A stretch of 64,000 bases of DNA from JAVZLH01 sp038883475 (GTDB lineage Archaea > Thermoproteota > Bathyarchaeia > Bathyarchaeales > Bathycorpusculaceae), in contig JAVZMA010000003.1 in the NCBI GenBank assembly GCA_038883475.1, positions 1-64,000 of the forward strand. The letters run 5' to 3'. Below are positions 24,985 through 33,604 of the stretch, one piece after another. Each line of letters begins with the position of its first letter. The stretch's first letter is position 1. Both the position numbers and the translations under genes were made by a program. The notes under the pieces are model-generated. The model made no database searches. It saw nothing but the letters and a program-made list of their open reading frames with translations, and was not told the DNA's origin.

Positions 24985-27666
24985 ATGGCGCAGAGAAGTC
25001 TCGATGAATTTTCGCTTCCAAAATCCGAGCCCAAAGAAGAGGCCAAAAAAGAAGCTTTGCCCTTCACAGAAGCCGTAAAAAAAGAAAAAAGGCAGCGTGC
25101 TTTTCCTCCGTTGGCTCCTGAAAACTTGCCACCATCATATTTTGTTTCAGCCACATACGACGGAAAAGCTGGAAAAGCCCTAATCAAACTTTACGAGCCA
25201 ACATCTGGGAAAATCTATTTTTGGTATGACAATTCGGGACACAAGCCCTACTGCCTAACAAACCTCTCACCATACGAGCTGGAGAAAATAGACCGCTTAA
25301 TAAAACATCCAGGGTTTGACCATTTCGAACTCGAAGAAAGGTTTGACCCGCTACAAGATAAAATGGTTAAAGTAACAAAAATAGTGGCGAAAGACCCGTT
25401 AGCCATCGGCGGGCGCCCCACGGGATGCATAAGAGACATAATCCCAGAAGACTTCCCAAAAGTTTCAGACACCCCAATTCCAGCTGAGACAATTAAAGTT
25501 TGGGAGTCAAAGATAAAGTATTACCAGTCCTATGTTTATGACCGTGAAATTTGGCCAGGCATGATATATGAGGTTAGAGACGGTAAGCTGGTTCCAAAAC
25601 GCTTGGAAGAAATAGAGAAGAATGTTCAGAGAATAAAGGGAATTTTTAAAGATGCGCATCCAGAAGAGCTTGAGCATATTGAGCAGTGGGCGAGGCTTCT
25701 GGAGTACCCAGCTCCAAAGTTTCACCGTGCCGCCATTGACATAGAGGTGCACACACCGGTTCCAACAAGGATGCCAGACCCTCGGGAAGCTGCTTACCCG
25801 GTTGTTTGTGCCTCAATTTATGGTTCAGATGGGCAAAAGAGGGTTTTACTTTTGAAGCGGGAAGGAGTTCGCGAAGGCGCTGAACGTTTGCCAGCTGGTG
25901 TGAAATTGGAATATTTTGATTCGGAGGAGAAGCTTATAAAAGCCATATTTGATGTTCTGTGGAGTTATCCCTTCGTGATCACTTTTAATGGCGACGATTT
26001 TGACCTGCGTTATCTGGCTCATCGAGCGCAGAATTTCGGTTTCAGAAGGGATGAAATTCCAATAGATGTTGGTAGGCGTGTATGTCTTCTAAAATATGGT
26101 GTTCACATAGACCTTTACAAGTTCTTCTTCAACCGTTCAATCCAGATTTACGCCTTCAACAACCGCTATCGTGATGTAACACTTGACGATGTTGGCAAAG
26201 CCCTTGTCGGAATGGAAAAAATATCTTTAGAAAAAAGCATAGGCGAGTTAACCTACACGGAGCTTGCCAAATACTGTTTTAGAGACGCGGAAATAACGTT
26301 TACACTTACAAGCTTCGAAGATGAACTGGTGATGAAGCTTATTCTTGTTTTAGCCAGAATCAGCAGCATGCCAATGGAAGACGTTTGCCGACAAGGTGTT
26401 TCCCGCTGGATAAGAAATTTCATGCACCGAGAACACCGCAGGAGAAACATGCTCATCCCAAACGCTGAAGACATACTAGCTTTAAAGGGCAAGACAGCAA
26501 CAAAAGCCATAATTAAAGGCAAAAAGTACAAGGGAGCAATAGTTGTTGAGCCAGTCCCAGGCGTCCACTTCAACGTTGCCGTAATGGATTTCCCAAGCCT
26601 ATACCCCTCAATAATAAAAGTTTGGAACTTAGGCTACCAGTCCATTTTGTGTCCGCATCCAGAATGCCGCACAAACCTTGTTCCCGGAACACCACATTGG
26701 GTCTGCACAAAAAAGCGGGGTTTAGAAAGTCTTCTTATAGGTTCGCTTAGAGATTTGCGAGTACAATGGTACAAGCCGAAATCTAAAGACAAGGCTTTAT
26801 CAGCAGAGTTGAGAAGCTGGTACAACATTATTCAAGGAGCCCTTAAGGTAATTTTAAATGCTAGCTACGGAGTTTTCGGGGCTGAAACCTTCGACTTATA
26901 TTGCCCGCCAGTTGCTGAGGCAACAGCCGCCATTGGAAGACATGCAATAACCCAAATAATTAATAGAGCAAAGGAACTTGGCATCCAAGTTCTTTACGGC
27001 GATACAGACAGTGTTTTCCTAAAGAGCCCTTCAAAGGAGCAAATCCGCGAGTTGGGAGAGTGGACTGAACGCGAATTGAAAATGAGCTTAGATGTGGACA
27101 AGGTTTACCGATACGCGGTTTTCAGCTCTAGAAAAAAGAATTATCTAGGCGTTCTAGAAGATGGAAGCGTTGACGTGAAAGGGTTAACTGGCAAAAAGAA
27201 GCACATACCGCTGTTTATCAAGAAGGCTTTTGACAAAATGAAAGAACGCTTAGCTGCCGTGAAAACTCCGGCAGACTTCGAAGATGCAAAAAAGGACATT
27301 ATCCGAAACATCCGCGACTGTTACGTGCGATTAAAAAGACGCGAATGGGAAAGCCTAAACGAACTCGCCTTCAATGTAGTTTTAGGCGAACACCCAGAAC
27401 GCTACACAAAAACAACACCTCAACATGTTAAAGCAGCAAGAATTCTAAAAGAAGGGGGCGTAGAGCCTAAAGCAGGCGACTTAATAAGTTTCGTGAAAGT
27501 TGTCAACGAACCCCATGTCAAACCAGTGGAGTTGGCAACAAAAAACGAGATAGACGTTGACAAGTACATAGCCTATCTCCACTCTACATTTGACCAGGTT
27601 TTAGATGCGTTAGGTTTGGACTTCGACGAAATAATAGGATTAACAAAACTGGAACGCTTCATGTAG
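24985..27666 (+). CDS. polB: Family B DNA polymerase
   Basis: An 893-residue replicative-type polymerase. Proofreading exonuclease motifs are AIDIEVHTP (D252, E254), ITFNGDDFDLRY and YCFRDAEIT; polymerase motifs are DFPSLYPSII (motif A, about 535), KVILNASYGVFG (motif B) and YGDTDSVF (motif C, about 671). All catalytic acids are present. The extreme N-terminus QRSLDEF resembles a PIP box for the sliding clamp (see findings) and is followed by a charged linker. ATG 24985. Confidence 0.96.
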   Translation: MAQRSLDEFSLPKSEPKEEAKKEALPFTEAVKKEKRQRAFPPLAPENLPPSYFVSATYDGKAGKALIKLYEPTSGKIYFWYDNSGHKPYCLTNLSPYELEKIDRLIKHPGFDHFELEERFDPLQDKMVKVTKIVAKDPLAIGGRPTGCIRDIIPEDFPKVSDTPIPAETIKVWESKIKYYQSYVYDREIWPGMIYEVRDGKLVPKRLEEIEKNVQRIKGIFKDAHPEELEHIEQWARLLEYPAPKFHRAAIDIEVHTPVPTRMPDPREAAYPVVCASIYGSDGQKRVLLLKREGVREGAERLPAGVKLEYFDSEEKLIKAIFDVLWSYPFVITFNGDDFDLRYLAHRAQNFGFRRDEIPIDVGRRVCLLKYGVHIDLYKFFFNRSIQIYAFNNRYRDVTLDDVGKALVGMEKISLEKSIGELTYTELAKYCFRDAEITFTLTSFEDELVMKLILVLARISSMPMEDVCRQGVSRWIRNFMHREHRRRNMLIPNAEDILALKGKTATKAIIKGKKYKGAIVVEPVPGVHFNVAVMDFPSLYPSIIKVWNLGYQSILCPHPECRTNLVPGTPHWVCTKKRGLESLLIGSLRDLRVQWYKPKSKDKALSAELRSWYNIIQGALKVILNASYGVFGAETFDLYCPPVAEATAAIGRHAITQIINRAKELGIQVLYGDTDSVFLKSPSKEQIRELGEWTERELKMSLDVDKVYRYAVFSSRKKNYLGVLEDGSVDVKGLTGKKKHIPLFIKKAFDKMKERLAAVKTPADFEDAKKDIIRNIRDCYVRLKRREWESLNELAFNVVLGEHPERYTKTTPQHVKAARILKEGGVEPKAGDLISFVKVVNEPHVKPVELATKNEIDVDKYIAYLHSTFDQVLDALGLDFDEIIGLTKLERFM

Positions 27667-27677
27667 CACCATGCGTA

Positions 27678-28187
27678 TCAATGATTATGGCCATCCTTTC
27701 CAGCGTACCTTTTCCATACGCCACTTCGTTGTAAAACTTCTTCCAAGGCAAAGCCTAAGATGTTTATCGACACGATGGAGCCGACGAAAATGCCGAACAA
27801 TCCAAGCTCAACTGGAACATCAAATATTAACGACAAATAACCACCAACAATTACAGTTATGACCACTGTTTCAATAAAACTTCCCAGAAGCCTACTTGCA
27901 AACCCACTTCTGCCAACATACCACGCTGAGACACATGCCAGAAAATTTGCAATCGCTCCGCCCACAATGTCAATGGCGCCTAAACCGCCGTAAACATTCG
28001 CTACCAAACAACCTAAGCTTGATCCAATTGCGATGGGAAGTCCAAATATCATTGATAAGGGAAGTAAAGCGTCAGCAACCCTAACTTGATAGACCCCGAA
28101 ACTTATTGGCGCCAAAAGAATGACCAGCGCAGCATAAAGTGCGGCAAAAACTGCTGTCAACGCTAAATCTCTACTGTCAAATTTCAA
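27678..28187 (-). CDS. queT: QueT-like ECF transporter S component
   Basis: From the chosen start, a 169-residue hydrophobic protein with about five to six spans. The motif FGVYQVRVADALLPLSMIFG near the start is the signature of QueT-family S components, believed to take up queuine-type precursors (preQ0/preQ1) that archaea could use for archaeosine; other deazapurines are possible. It would use the separate EcfA1-A2-T module at 9476-11923. The frame is open to 28256, but TTG 28187 has a textbook AGGAGGTGA at 28200-28192, 4 bases upstream, and its first residues LKFDSRDLAL fit the family start. The leader is structured (next feature). Confidence 0.75.
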   Translation of the reverse strand: MKFDSRDLALTAVFAALYAALVILLAPISFGVYQVRVADALLPLSMIFGLPIAIGSSLGCLVANVYGGLGAIDIVGGAIANFLACVSAWYVGRSGFASRLLGSFIETVVITVIVGGYLSLIFDVPVELGLFGIFVGSIVSINILGFALEEVLQRSGVWKRYAGKDGHNH

Positions 28188-28250
28188 CTTTTCACCTCCT
28201 ACTCCCGGGGTTTTTATGGCGGAACGGGTGGAGGTCCACTCACCCGCCAT
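28188..28250 (-). promoter_or_regulatory. Structured leader of queT, candidate riboswitch
   Basis: On the RNA (minus strand) bases 28250-28244 (AUGGCGG) pair perfectly with 28222-28216 (CCGCCAU). Inside, GUGG (28239-28236) can pair with CCAC (28231-28228). The apical ACCUCC (28235-28230) is also perfectly complementary to GGAGGU (28199-28194) of the Shine-Dalgarno. So one fold frees the start and a loop-SD pairing would block it. A TATA-like element (GTATAAG) around 28275 puts the transcript start close to 28250. A-rich AUAAAAA follows the stem. No known riboswitch class was verified. Confidence 0.5.
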
Positions 28251-28299
28251 CAACAATTCCTAAACGAAACAAACTTATACTTATTAAACATTGCTGAAA

Positions 28300-28752
28300 T
28301 TATTTTCCCGAAACGCTTTCTTCCTCTGCTGCAACCTCAGCGCCGACAACCCCAGTTTCGCCCATTTCCACGCTAACCGCCTCTTCCGATGCGCCTTGTT
28401 TTTTGGAGAATAATAAATCATAGGGTGGCGGAGGAGCATCCAAAATTGTTGAAAGAAGATACATCGCCATAAACGCATGTTGGTAAACCCTTTGAAAAAC
28501 ATATGGCACTTTTGTTTCCGGGTCAACTTCTAACATCTCGTTTATTTCAGCGTCTTTGCCTGTTAAGGTGGCGATGCCCTCAATTTCAAACTTTACAATG
28601 CTTGGTTTGGTGGAGAGAGAAAGGCTGAAGCCAACGACAACCATCTGGCTTTTGCGCTCCCTTTCCTCCAGTTTGGCTTTAACGTCAAAATTGACTGTTT
28701 CAGCCTTCGCCTTTACATCCAGCCTAACTCCTACCAAACTGGTGATTTCCAC
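28300..28752 (-). CDS. SecB-like/uncharacterised archaeal protein
   Basis: A 150-residue soluble protein. Two beta-strand repeats of charged pattern (VRLDVKAKAETVNFDVKAKLEE) lead to a helix and the block VYQHAFMAMYLLSTILDAPPPPYDLLF, which resembles the helical end of SecB-fold chaperones with their conserved proline-rich turn; the last 40 residues are acidic and low-complexity. SecB-like proteins occur in some archaea (for example the MJ0357 type). The start is GTG 28752, with a TATA-like tattatatg about 25 bases upstream. Similarity is by eye only. Confidence 0.4.
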   Translation of the reverse strand: MEITSLVGVRLDVKAKAETVNFDVKAKLEERERKSQMVVVGFSLSLSTKPSIVKFEIEGIATLTGKDAEINEMLEVDPETKVPYVFQRVYQHAFMAMYLLSTILDAPPPPYDLLFSKKQGASEEAVSVEMGETGVVGAEVAAEEESVSGK

Positions 28753-28906
28753 TTTAACCGAAACGTTTGGAACATATAATACTGGGCAGATTTTTGATTC
28801 CCCACATTAAACACTAAACGCGCGATTTTGTCCTCTAAACCTCCAAGATTAGCCTCGCTCCAAAACGATTTTTGCCTTTTGTGTGTCGCACAACAGCACA
28901 TACAAG

Positions 28907-29821
28907 TTAAGTCATAGATAATTGAAAAACCAAAGCAGCAAAAGTTGATAACGCAACCAAAACAGAAATTATCACAACCACTTGGCGCTCCGTCAGCGGC
29001 CGATGATAAGTAATAAGAGTGATCAAACTTCTTCTATGATCAGAAGAAAGCTTCTTCCCATCAAAAGAAACATTTGCCTTAGTTCTAAAAAAGAAATAAT
29101 TCAACAAAATCAAACAAGAATTTACAATGTATGGTAAAAGCGCAATTAACAGAAAAGACTTCAAATCAGTAATTATAGCGAATGCGGCTATCGTCAACCC
29201 TATGGCAAAAGACCCGGAATTTCCAACAAAAATTTTTCCTTGAAAATTAAAAAAGGCAAGTAGAAGCCAAACAATTAACGGGATGTATAAAAGAACTGCA
29301 TTAGATCTTGAAAGGCTCATCAATCCAATCAAGATTATTGCAGGACAAATCGTCTCCAATCCGTTTAATCCACCAAGCTGGTTCACAGTGTTAGTAGCTA
29401 CCGTCACAATTAACGGAACAATAATAAAGTAGTAATAATAACCAAAGGCTATTGTTCCAAGAAATGGGACAGTTATGGACGTGCGAAGCTCAAGTTTCGT
29501 CGCCAAAGAAATAAGGGGGACCGCAGCTATCAACGGGAAAAAGGCTTTGTAGCGCCACCTTAAATCCATCCAATCGTCAAGCAAACCCATAAAACCGCCA
29601 AACAATATACATGCAGCCAAGGTTAAAGCCTCTTCAGTGTTAATTGAATAATGTAGCAGGAAGAGGTAGGCTGCGCTAACTATTACGTATATTACGCCTA
29701 AACCCGTTGGAACTAGTGGTTTGTTTGGCTTATGTTGGTCTGGAACTTTGGGAAACAAGCAAATCGCTCCATTATTGGCTTGAGTAGTATTTTTGCCAGT
29801 CAATTTCGTAGAGGCACACAA
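28907..29821 (-). CDS. MraY/GPT-type lipid sugar-phosphate transferase (N-terminally short)
   Basis: A membrane protein of about nine spans from the family that loads a sugar phosphate from UDP-GlcNAc-type donors onto dolichyl phosphate, first step of N-glycan lipid assembly. Motifs: DQHKPNKPLVPT, GFMGLLDDWMDLRW (acidic pair), VNQLGGLNGLE and VGNSGSFAIG. The first span that normally precedes the DxHKP loop is absent: the gene begins inside the end of aglB (50-base overlap), and its first 28 residues lack hydrophobicity. TTG at 29758, before FPKVPDQHK, may be the real start. Truncation or an unusual start are both possible. Confidence 0.8.
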   Translation of the reverse strand: MCASTKLTGKNTTQANNGAICLFPKVPDQHKPNKPLVPTGLGVIYVIVSAAYLFLLHYSINTEEALTLAACILFGGFMGLLDDWMDLRWRYKAFFPLIAAVPLISLATKLELRTSITVPFLGTIAFGYYYYFIIVPLIVTVATNTVNQLGGLNGLETICPAIILIGLMSLSRSNAVLLYIPLIVWLLLAFFNFQGKIFVGNSGSFAIGLTIAAFAIITDLKSFLLIALLPYIVNSCLILLNYFFFRTKANVSFDGKKLSSDHRRSLITLITYHRPLTERQVVVIISVLVALSTFAALVFQLSMT

Positions 29822-32081
29822 GCGGAATGAGACAGCGGTCTGAAGCTAGTGGATATCTGTTGAGCCCTTCATCTCCGGACAAGTCCAGCCCTGCAAAGTA
29901 AGCCTCCTTGAAATACACGGGTTGAATACCAGACCCATCAGCTGGTGTGGCGCCGTTCTGGTCACACCACCGTTGTTTTCCCCAGCTCATCAGCTTGTAA
30001 ATTGTGGAGTTCTTTCCAGCATCGTTCCACTCCCATCTGCTTGTGGTAGCGTTGTATTGCCCAAATTTAGTTTCGTTAACCCATGAAGAAGCCTCATCTA
30101 TCAAGTTGGGAACATCGGTCTTTCCATCGCCGTTGGTGTCGCCGTTCAGAAAGCGAGTTTGCGCTTCCCCAGAGATTCGCGCCATCCACATCCATTTCCC
30201 CTCGTCGCCATAGCCAGCCCAATATGCGTACCAAGCATCTCCAGACTTCACAGCAATCAGGGTTGTGAATACCAAGATATACTTTGCATCATAAAGTTTC
30301 AGCATTTTCAGCGCATTGGTTTCATTAGCCATGAATATGAATCCTATATTCTCTATTTGTGTATTATTTATTGTGGCGTTATCGGCAAGCGACGTTACAT
30401 TGCCAAGTATTGCCAGCCAATATCCATAGTCCCACCAAGCACACACAACCTTTTCATTGTTGGGCTTGTATCCTAAGTTGCTTTCCAACCAATTGAGCAG
30501 GTTGAACCATTCTTGCACTGGTTCGTTTGGCGCTATGGGGAGACTGCCAGCAGAAATTGTGACTGGAGCATAAGCTTGACTGTACACTTTGGGTATGCCG
30601 CCTGTCTGTGGCGAAAAGGCAAGGTTTGTCATTAAAACGATGAATATGAGGAAGACAGCTGTTCCGCTGAACTCTTTGCCAACGCGCTCTAAACCATGCT
30701 TTGCTTTCACAAAAACCTTTGGTGGCTCTGTCAGCAACGCGATAAACGGTTTTAGAATAGTGAGGACCCCAAGGGACGCCAGAAGCCCATAAGCTGGCGC
30801 AAATATTACAAGCAAACGCACCATCGAACATGCAAAGTAAAGTGATGTTAAACCAAAGAGAAGCAGAAACAGATTTTTGTTCGTGGGATTTCTCATGGCG
30901 AAGGCTAAACTTGCTAGAAAGAAAATTATTCCTATTCCAAGTTCGTAGTATATGGAGCCCCAAGCTGAAATTCTATGTTCAGCAACAGACTCAATCAAAG
31001 GAGACTCCGCACGTATAAGAGGATTTATAACGGTAAGAAACTTGCCAGCCATGGCTTCCATATAGCCCAACCGCCAAAGAACAACAAAACCGCCCGCCAG
31101 CGCCGCCAAAGATATTATAACACATAAAACTTTTGAACGTGCAGTTGTCAGAGCACGGAGAATCTCACTTACGAAGAGAAGGACAAAAACACCCGCAACT
31201 GCCATTATAACTTGAGTTGTTAGATATCTTGGTGAAACATATGGAACGTTTATAGCGATAAAAAGTCCTAATCCAAAGGTTATGCTGTATGATAGTAAGA
31301 GGCGTTGCGAGTACCTCTTAAGCAGTATTAACACAAAAACGAAAAGCACCGTCAAACCCACCGGGTAATATGATGCTCCCCAACCAGAACAGAAATATGC
31401 TAGTACCGCAGCAGCCCCAAGCGAATATTTTACAGTAGAGCTGAGGGGTCTTTCTTCTTCGATAGCTCTCAGAAACATAAAGATGAATAATAAGAGGGCA
31501 ACTATTCCTATGGTTTCGTCGTCAAAGAATCCGACTGAAGTTCTTTGGATGTAAGAGGGGTTTAAGGCTAAAAAGAGGGCTGAAAGCATGCCTACAAATT
31601 TTCCTCCGACATCTTTCCCGATGAAATAAATAATTAGACATGCCAATGTGCCAAACATCGCGGGGAAGATTGCGCAGAAACTCATCAATTCGATTCTTAC
31701 GCCTAAAGCAGAAATGATGATGTAGAGAACAGCGGCAGTCATGGGCAATGCTGGGTAGGACATTGCCATGTTCTGTCCTTCTGGATACCAACGTTGAGTG
31801 TCAATCCATTGCTCAGGCCAGTAAGGCGATAGCAAACCGTACTGCACCATGTGCTCTGTTAATCTGTATTGAAAGTAGGGGTCGAACTCGGAGAGAGATA
31901 CCACGTCTTTTTGTAATTCCCAGCGGAGGGGAAACGCACGCACGGTGAAGGCGATGAAGAGGATTAACAGCAGAATTGAATAGGTCATTAATGATGCATG
32001 GTCTATTTTTATGCGGATTTTACCAAAACTTTTCAGTCCGGCAACGATACGTTCTCGTGTTACGGCTTCGGTCAGTTTCAT
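29772..32081 (-). CDS. aglB: Oligosaccharyltransferase STT3/AglB
   Basis: A 769-residue enzyme that transfers the lipid-linked glycan to Asn of N-x-S/T sites on exported proteins. The N-terminal half has about 13 membrane spans with the first catalytic acidic motif FDPYFQYRL (D67). The external C-terminal domain begins near 490 and contains the hallmark WWDYG (about 547-551) in VVCAWWDYGYWL, followed by NVTSLADNATINNTQ. Likely substrates are pilins and other surface proteins of this window. Operon with the GPT-type gene, which overlaps its end. Confidence 0.95.
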   Translation of the reverse strand: MKLTEAVTRERIVAGLKSFGKIRIKIDHASLMTYSILLLILFIAFTVRAFPLRWELQKDVVSLSEFDPYFQYRLTEHMVQYGLLSPYWPEQWIDTQRWYPEGQNMAMSYPALPMTAAVLYIIISALGVRIELMSFCAIFPAMFGTLACLIIYFIGKDVGGKFVGMLSALFLALNPSYIQRTSVGFFDDETIGIVALLLFIFMFLRAIEEERPLSSTVKYSLGAAAVLAYFCSGWGASYYPVGLTVLFVFVLILLKRYSQRLLLSYSITFGLGLFIAINVPYVSPRYLTTQVIMAVAGVFVLLFVSEILRALTTARSKVLCVIISLAALAGGFVVLWRLGYMEAMAGKFLTVINPLIRAESPLIESVAEHRISAWGSIYYELGIGIIFFLASLAFAMRNPTNKNLFLLLFGLTSLYFACSMVRLLVIFAPAYGLLASLGVLTILKPFIALLTEPPKVFVKAKHGLERVGKEFSGTAVFLIFIVLMTNLAFSPQTGGIPKVYSQAYAPVTISAGSLPIAPNEPVQEWFNLLNWLESNLGYKPNNEKVVCAWWDYGYWLAILGNVTSLADNATINNTQIENIGFIFMANETNALKMLKLYDAKYILVFTTLIAVKSGDAWYAYWAGYGDEGKWMWMARISGEAQTRFLNGDTNGDGKTDVPNLIDEASSWVNETKFGQYNATTSRWEWNDAGKNSTIYKLMSWGKQRWCDQNGATPADGSGIQPVYFKEAYFAGLDLSGDEGLNRYPLASDRCLIPLVCLYEIDWQKYYSSQ

Positions 32082-32160
32082 TTAGGTCATCTCCCCTACA
32101 AGATTATGGAGGTATTTTATTATTCTTACGGTGGAAAGCTAATTTGAGCAACATAACCGT

Positions 32161-33303
32161 TCACCGAAGCTTACGTTTATACCCGTATCTTTCTGGGTCA
32201 TAGAAAGGAAAGGCTTTAATTTTCGCCTTCACGTTTTTGTTTCGAATTTTCACATACACAATTTCCCCTTCTTGAGCGTAGAGTGTTGGAATATAGCCCA
32301 TTCCTATGCCACAGTTAAGAATTGGCGAAAATGTTCCGCTGGTCAACTTCCCTATTTCCTTTCCTTCATCATCGCGAATTTCGAAGTTTGGACGCGGTAT
32401 TCCTTGTTCAATCATTTGGATTCCAACGCGTTTGCGTTTGATTCCCTCTGTTTTTTGTTTTAGCAAGGCTTCTTTTCCTATGAAGTTTTCTTTGTTTAGC
32501 TTCACAACAAAGCCCAATCCAGCTTCGAGTGGAGTTACGTTTTCGTCTATGTCGTTTCCGTAAAGGCACATCCCAGCCTCAAGTCTCAAAGTGTCTCTGG
32601 CTCCCAAGCCGCAAGGTTCAATACTATACTGCTTACCAGCGTCAAGAATAGCGTTCCACACTTTTACAGCGTTGTCTGGTTTGGTTAAGGATGCATCCCA
32701 CACAAAGATTTCAAACCCGTCTTCACCTGTATATCCAGTTCTAGAAAGGAACACTTCAGCGTTTGCCAAGCGTGTGGATGCGCATTTGAAACGCTCAATT
32801 CTGCTTAAGTCTTCCGTCGAAATTTTTTGCAGTGTTTTTTCGGAGTTTGGTCCCTGAACCGCGAACATTGCCACGCTGTCTGATATCTCCTCTATTTTTA
32901 CGTCAAAGCCTTTGGAGTTTTCAACCAACCAATTATAGTCTTTTTCGCGGTTGGTTGCGTTTGAAACCAGCATAAACTTCCTTTCTTCTAGGCAATAGAT
33001 TATGAAGTCGTCTATTATGCCCCCGTTTTGGTTGCACATTACTGAGTATTGAGCGCTGTTTGGTGATAAAGTGGATACATCGTTTGTTATGACGTAGTTT
33101 AGGAAACTTTCAACGTCGACGCCAGTAATTATTATTCTTCCCATGTGAGATATGTCGAAAATGCCCACGCTGTTGCGCACTGCTAGGTGTTCGGGGATTA
33201 TGCCTTTATACCATAGGGGCATTTCAAACTTTGCAAAAATTGTCATTTTCGCATTTTGCTTGTGAAAGTTGTAAAGCTGGGTTTTTCGGGTTTTCTCCAT
33301 CAA
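32161..33303 (-). CDS. gcvT: Aminomethyltransferase, glycine cleavage T protein
   Basis: The 380-residue protein transfers the aminomethyl carbon of glycine to a tetrahydropterin. Typical segments are MPLWYKGIIPEHLAVRNSVGIFDISHMG, TGYTGEDGFEIF and LRLEAGMCLYGNDIDENVTPLEAGLGFVVK, covering the folate/pterin-binding core. Catalytic aspartate in FDISHMG is present. Other Gcv genes (P, H, L) are not in the window, so whether it works in a full system is open. Start MM: either ATG. A small zinc-ribbon gene lies upstream. Confidence 0.93.
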   Translation of the reverse strand: MMEKTRKTQLYNFHKQNAKMTIFAKFEMPLWYKGIIPEHLAVRNSVGIFDISHMGRIIITGVDVESFLNYVITNDVSTLSPNSAQYSVMCNQNGGIIDDFIIYCLEERKFMLVSNATNREKDYNWLVENSKGFDVKIEEISDSVAMFAVQGPNSEKTLQKISTEDLSRIERFKCASTRLANAEVFLSRTGYTGEDGFEIFVWDASLTKPDNAVKVWNAILDAGKQYSIEPCGLGARDTLRLEAGMCLYGNDIDENVTPLEAGLGFVVKLNKENFIGKEALLKQKTEGIKRKRVGIQMIEQGIPRPNFEIRDDEGKEIGKLTSGTFSPILNCGIGMGYIPTLYAQEGEIVYVKIRNKNVKAKIKAFPFYDPERYGYKRKLR

Positions 33304-33324
33304 TTTTCATTCCTTGATAAGTGT

Positions 33325-33489
33325 TTATTTGAGGGGTTTCACGTCCACATCGATGGGTATTAGTGAGAGTTTTTTGCCGCATTTTGGGCATTTTCCATTG
33401 TATTGGTTGAGGATTTCGTCGGGAGGTTTAAGGTCAACCCCCTCATACAACACTTGACCGCATCCTTGGCAAATAACACGCTGGGGCAC
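33325..33489 (-). CDS. Small zinc-ribbon protein, 54 residues
   Basis: A 54-residue protein with two knuckles (CQGCGQ and CPKCGK) 28 residues apart, a single zinc ribbon. Start is GTG 33489, preceded by GAGGGGG at 33501-33495; a TATA-like aaatata lies near 33530. The frame remains open to 33567, but that extension lacks a ribosome site. The gene runs with gcvT. Function unknown. Confidence 0.6.
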   Translation of the reverse strand: MPQRVICQGCGQVLYEGVDLKPPDEILNQYNGKCPKCGKKLSLIPIDVDVKPLK

Positions 33490-33604
33490 AATAATCCCCC
33501 TCAACAATGAAAAAGTAATGTTTGCGGTATATTTATTGGTTGCCCATTCGGCTAAGGAAAGATTCAAATTGACGCAAACAAAATAAACGTTTTAGTGCCT
33601 TCAA

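Noticed and set aside
30454..30963. 169-codon frame on the minus strand inside aglB
   Set aside because: Out-of-frame shadow of AglB, which is continuous here and carries the WWDYG motif.
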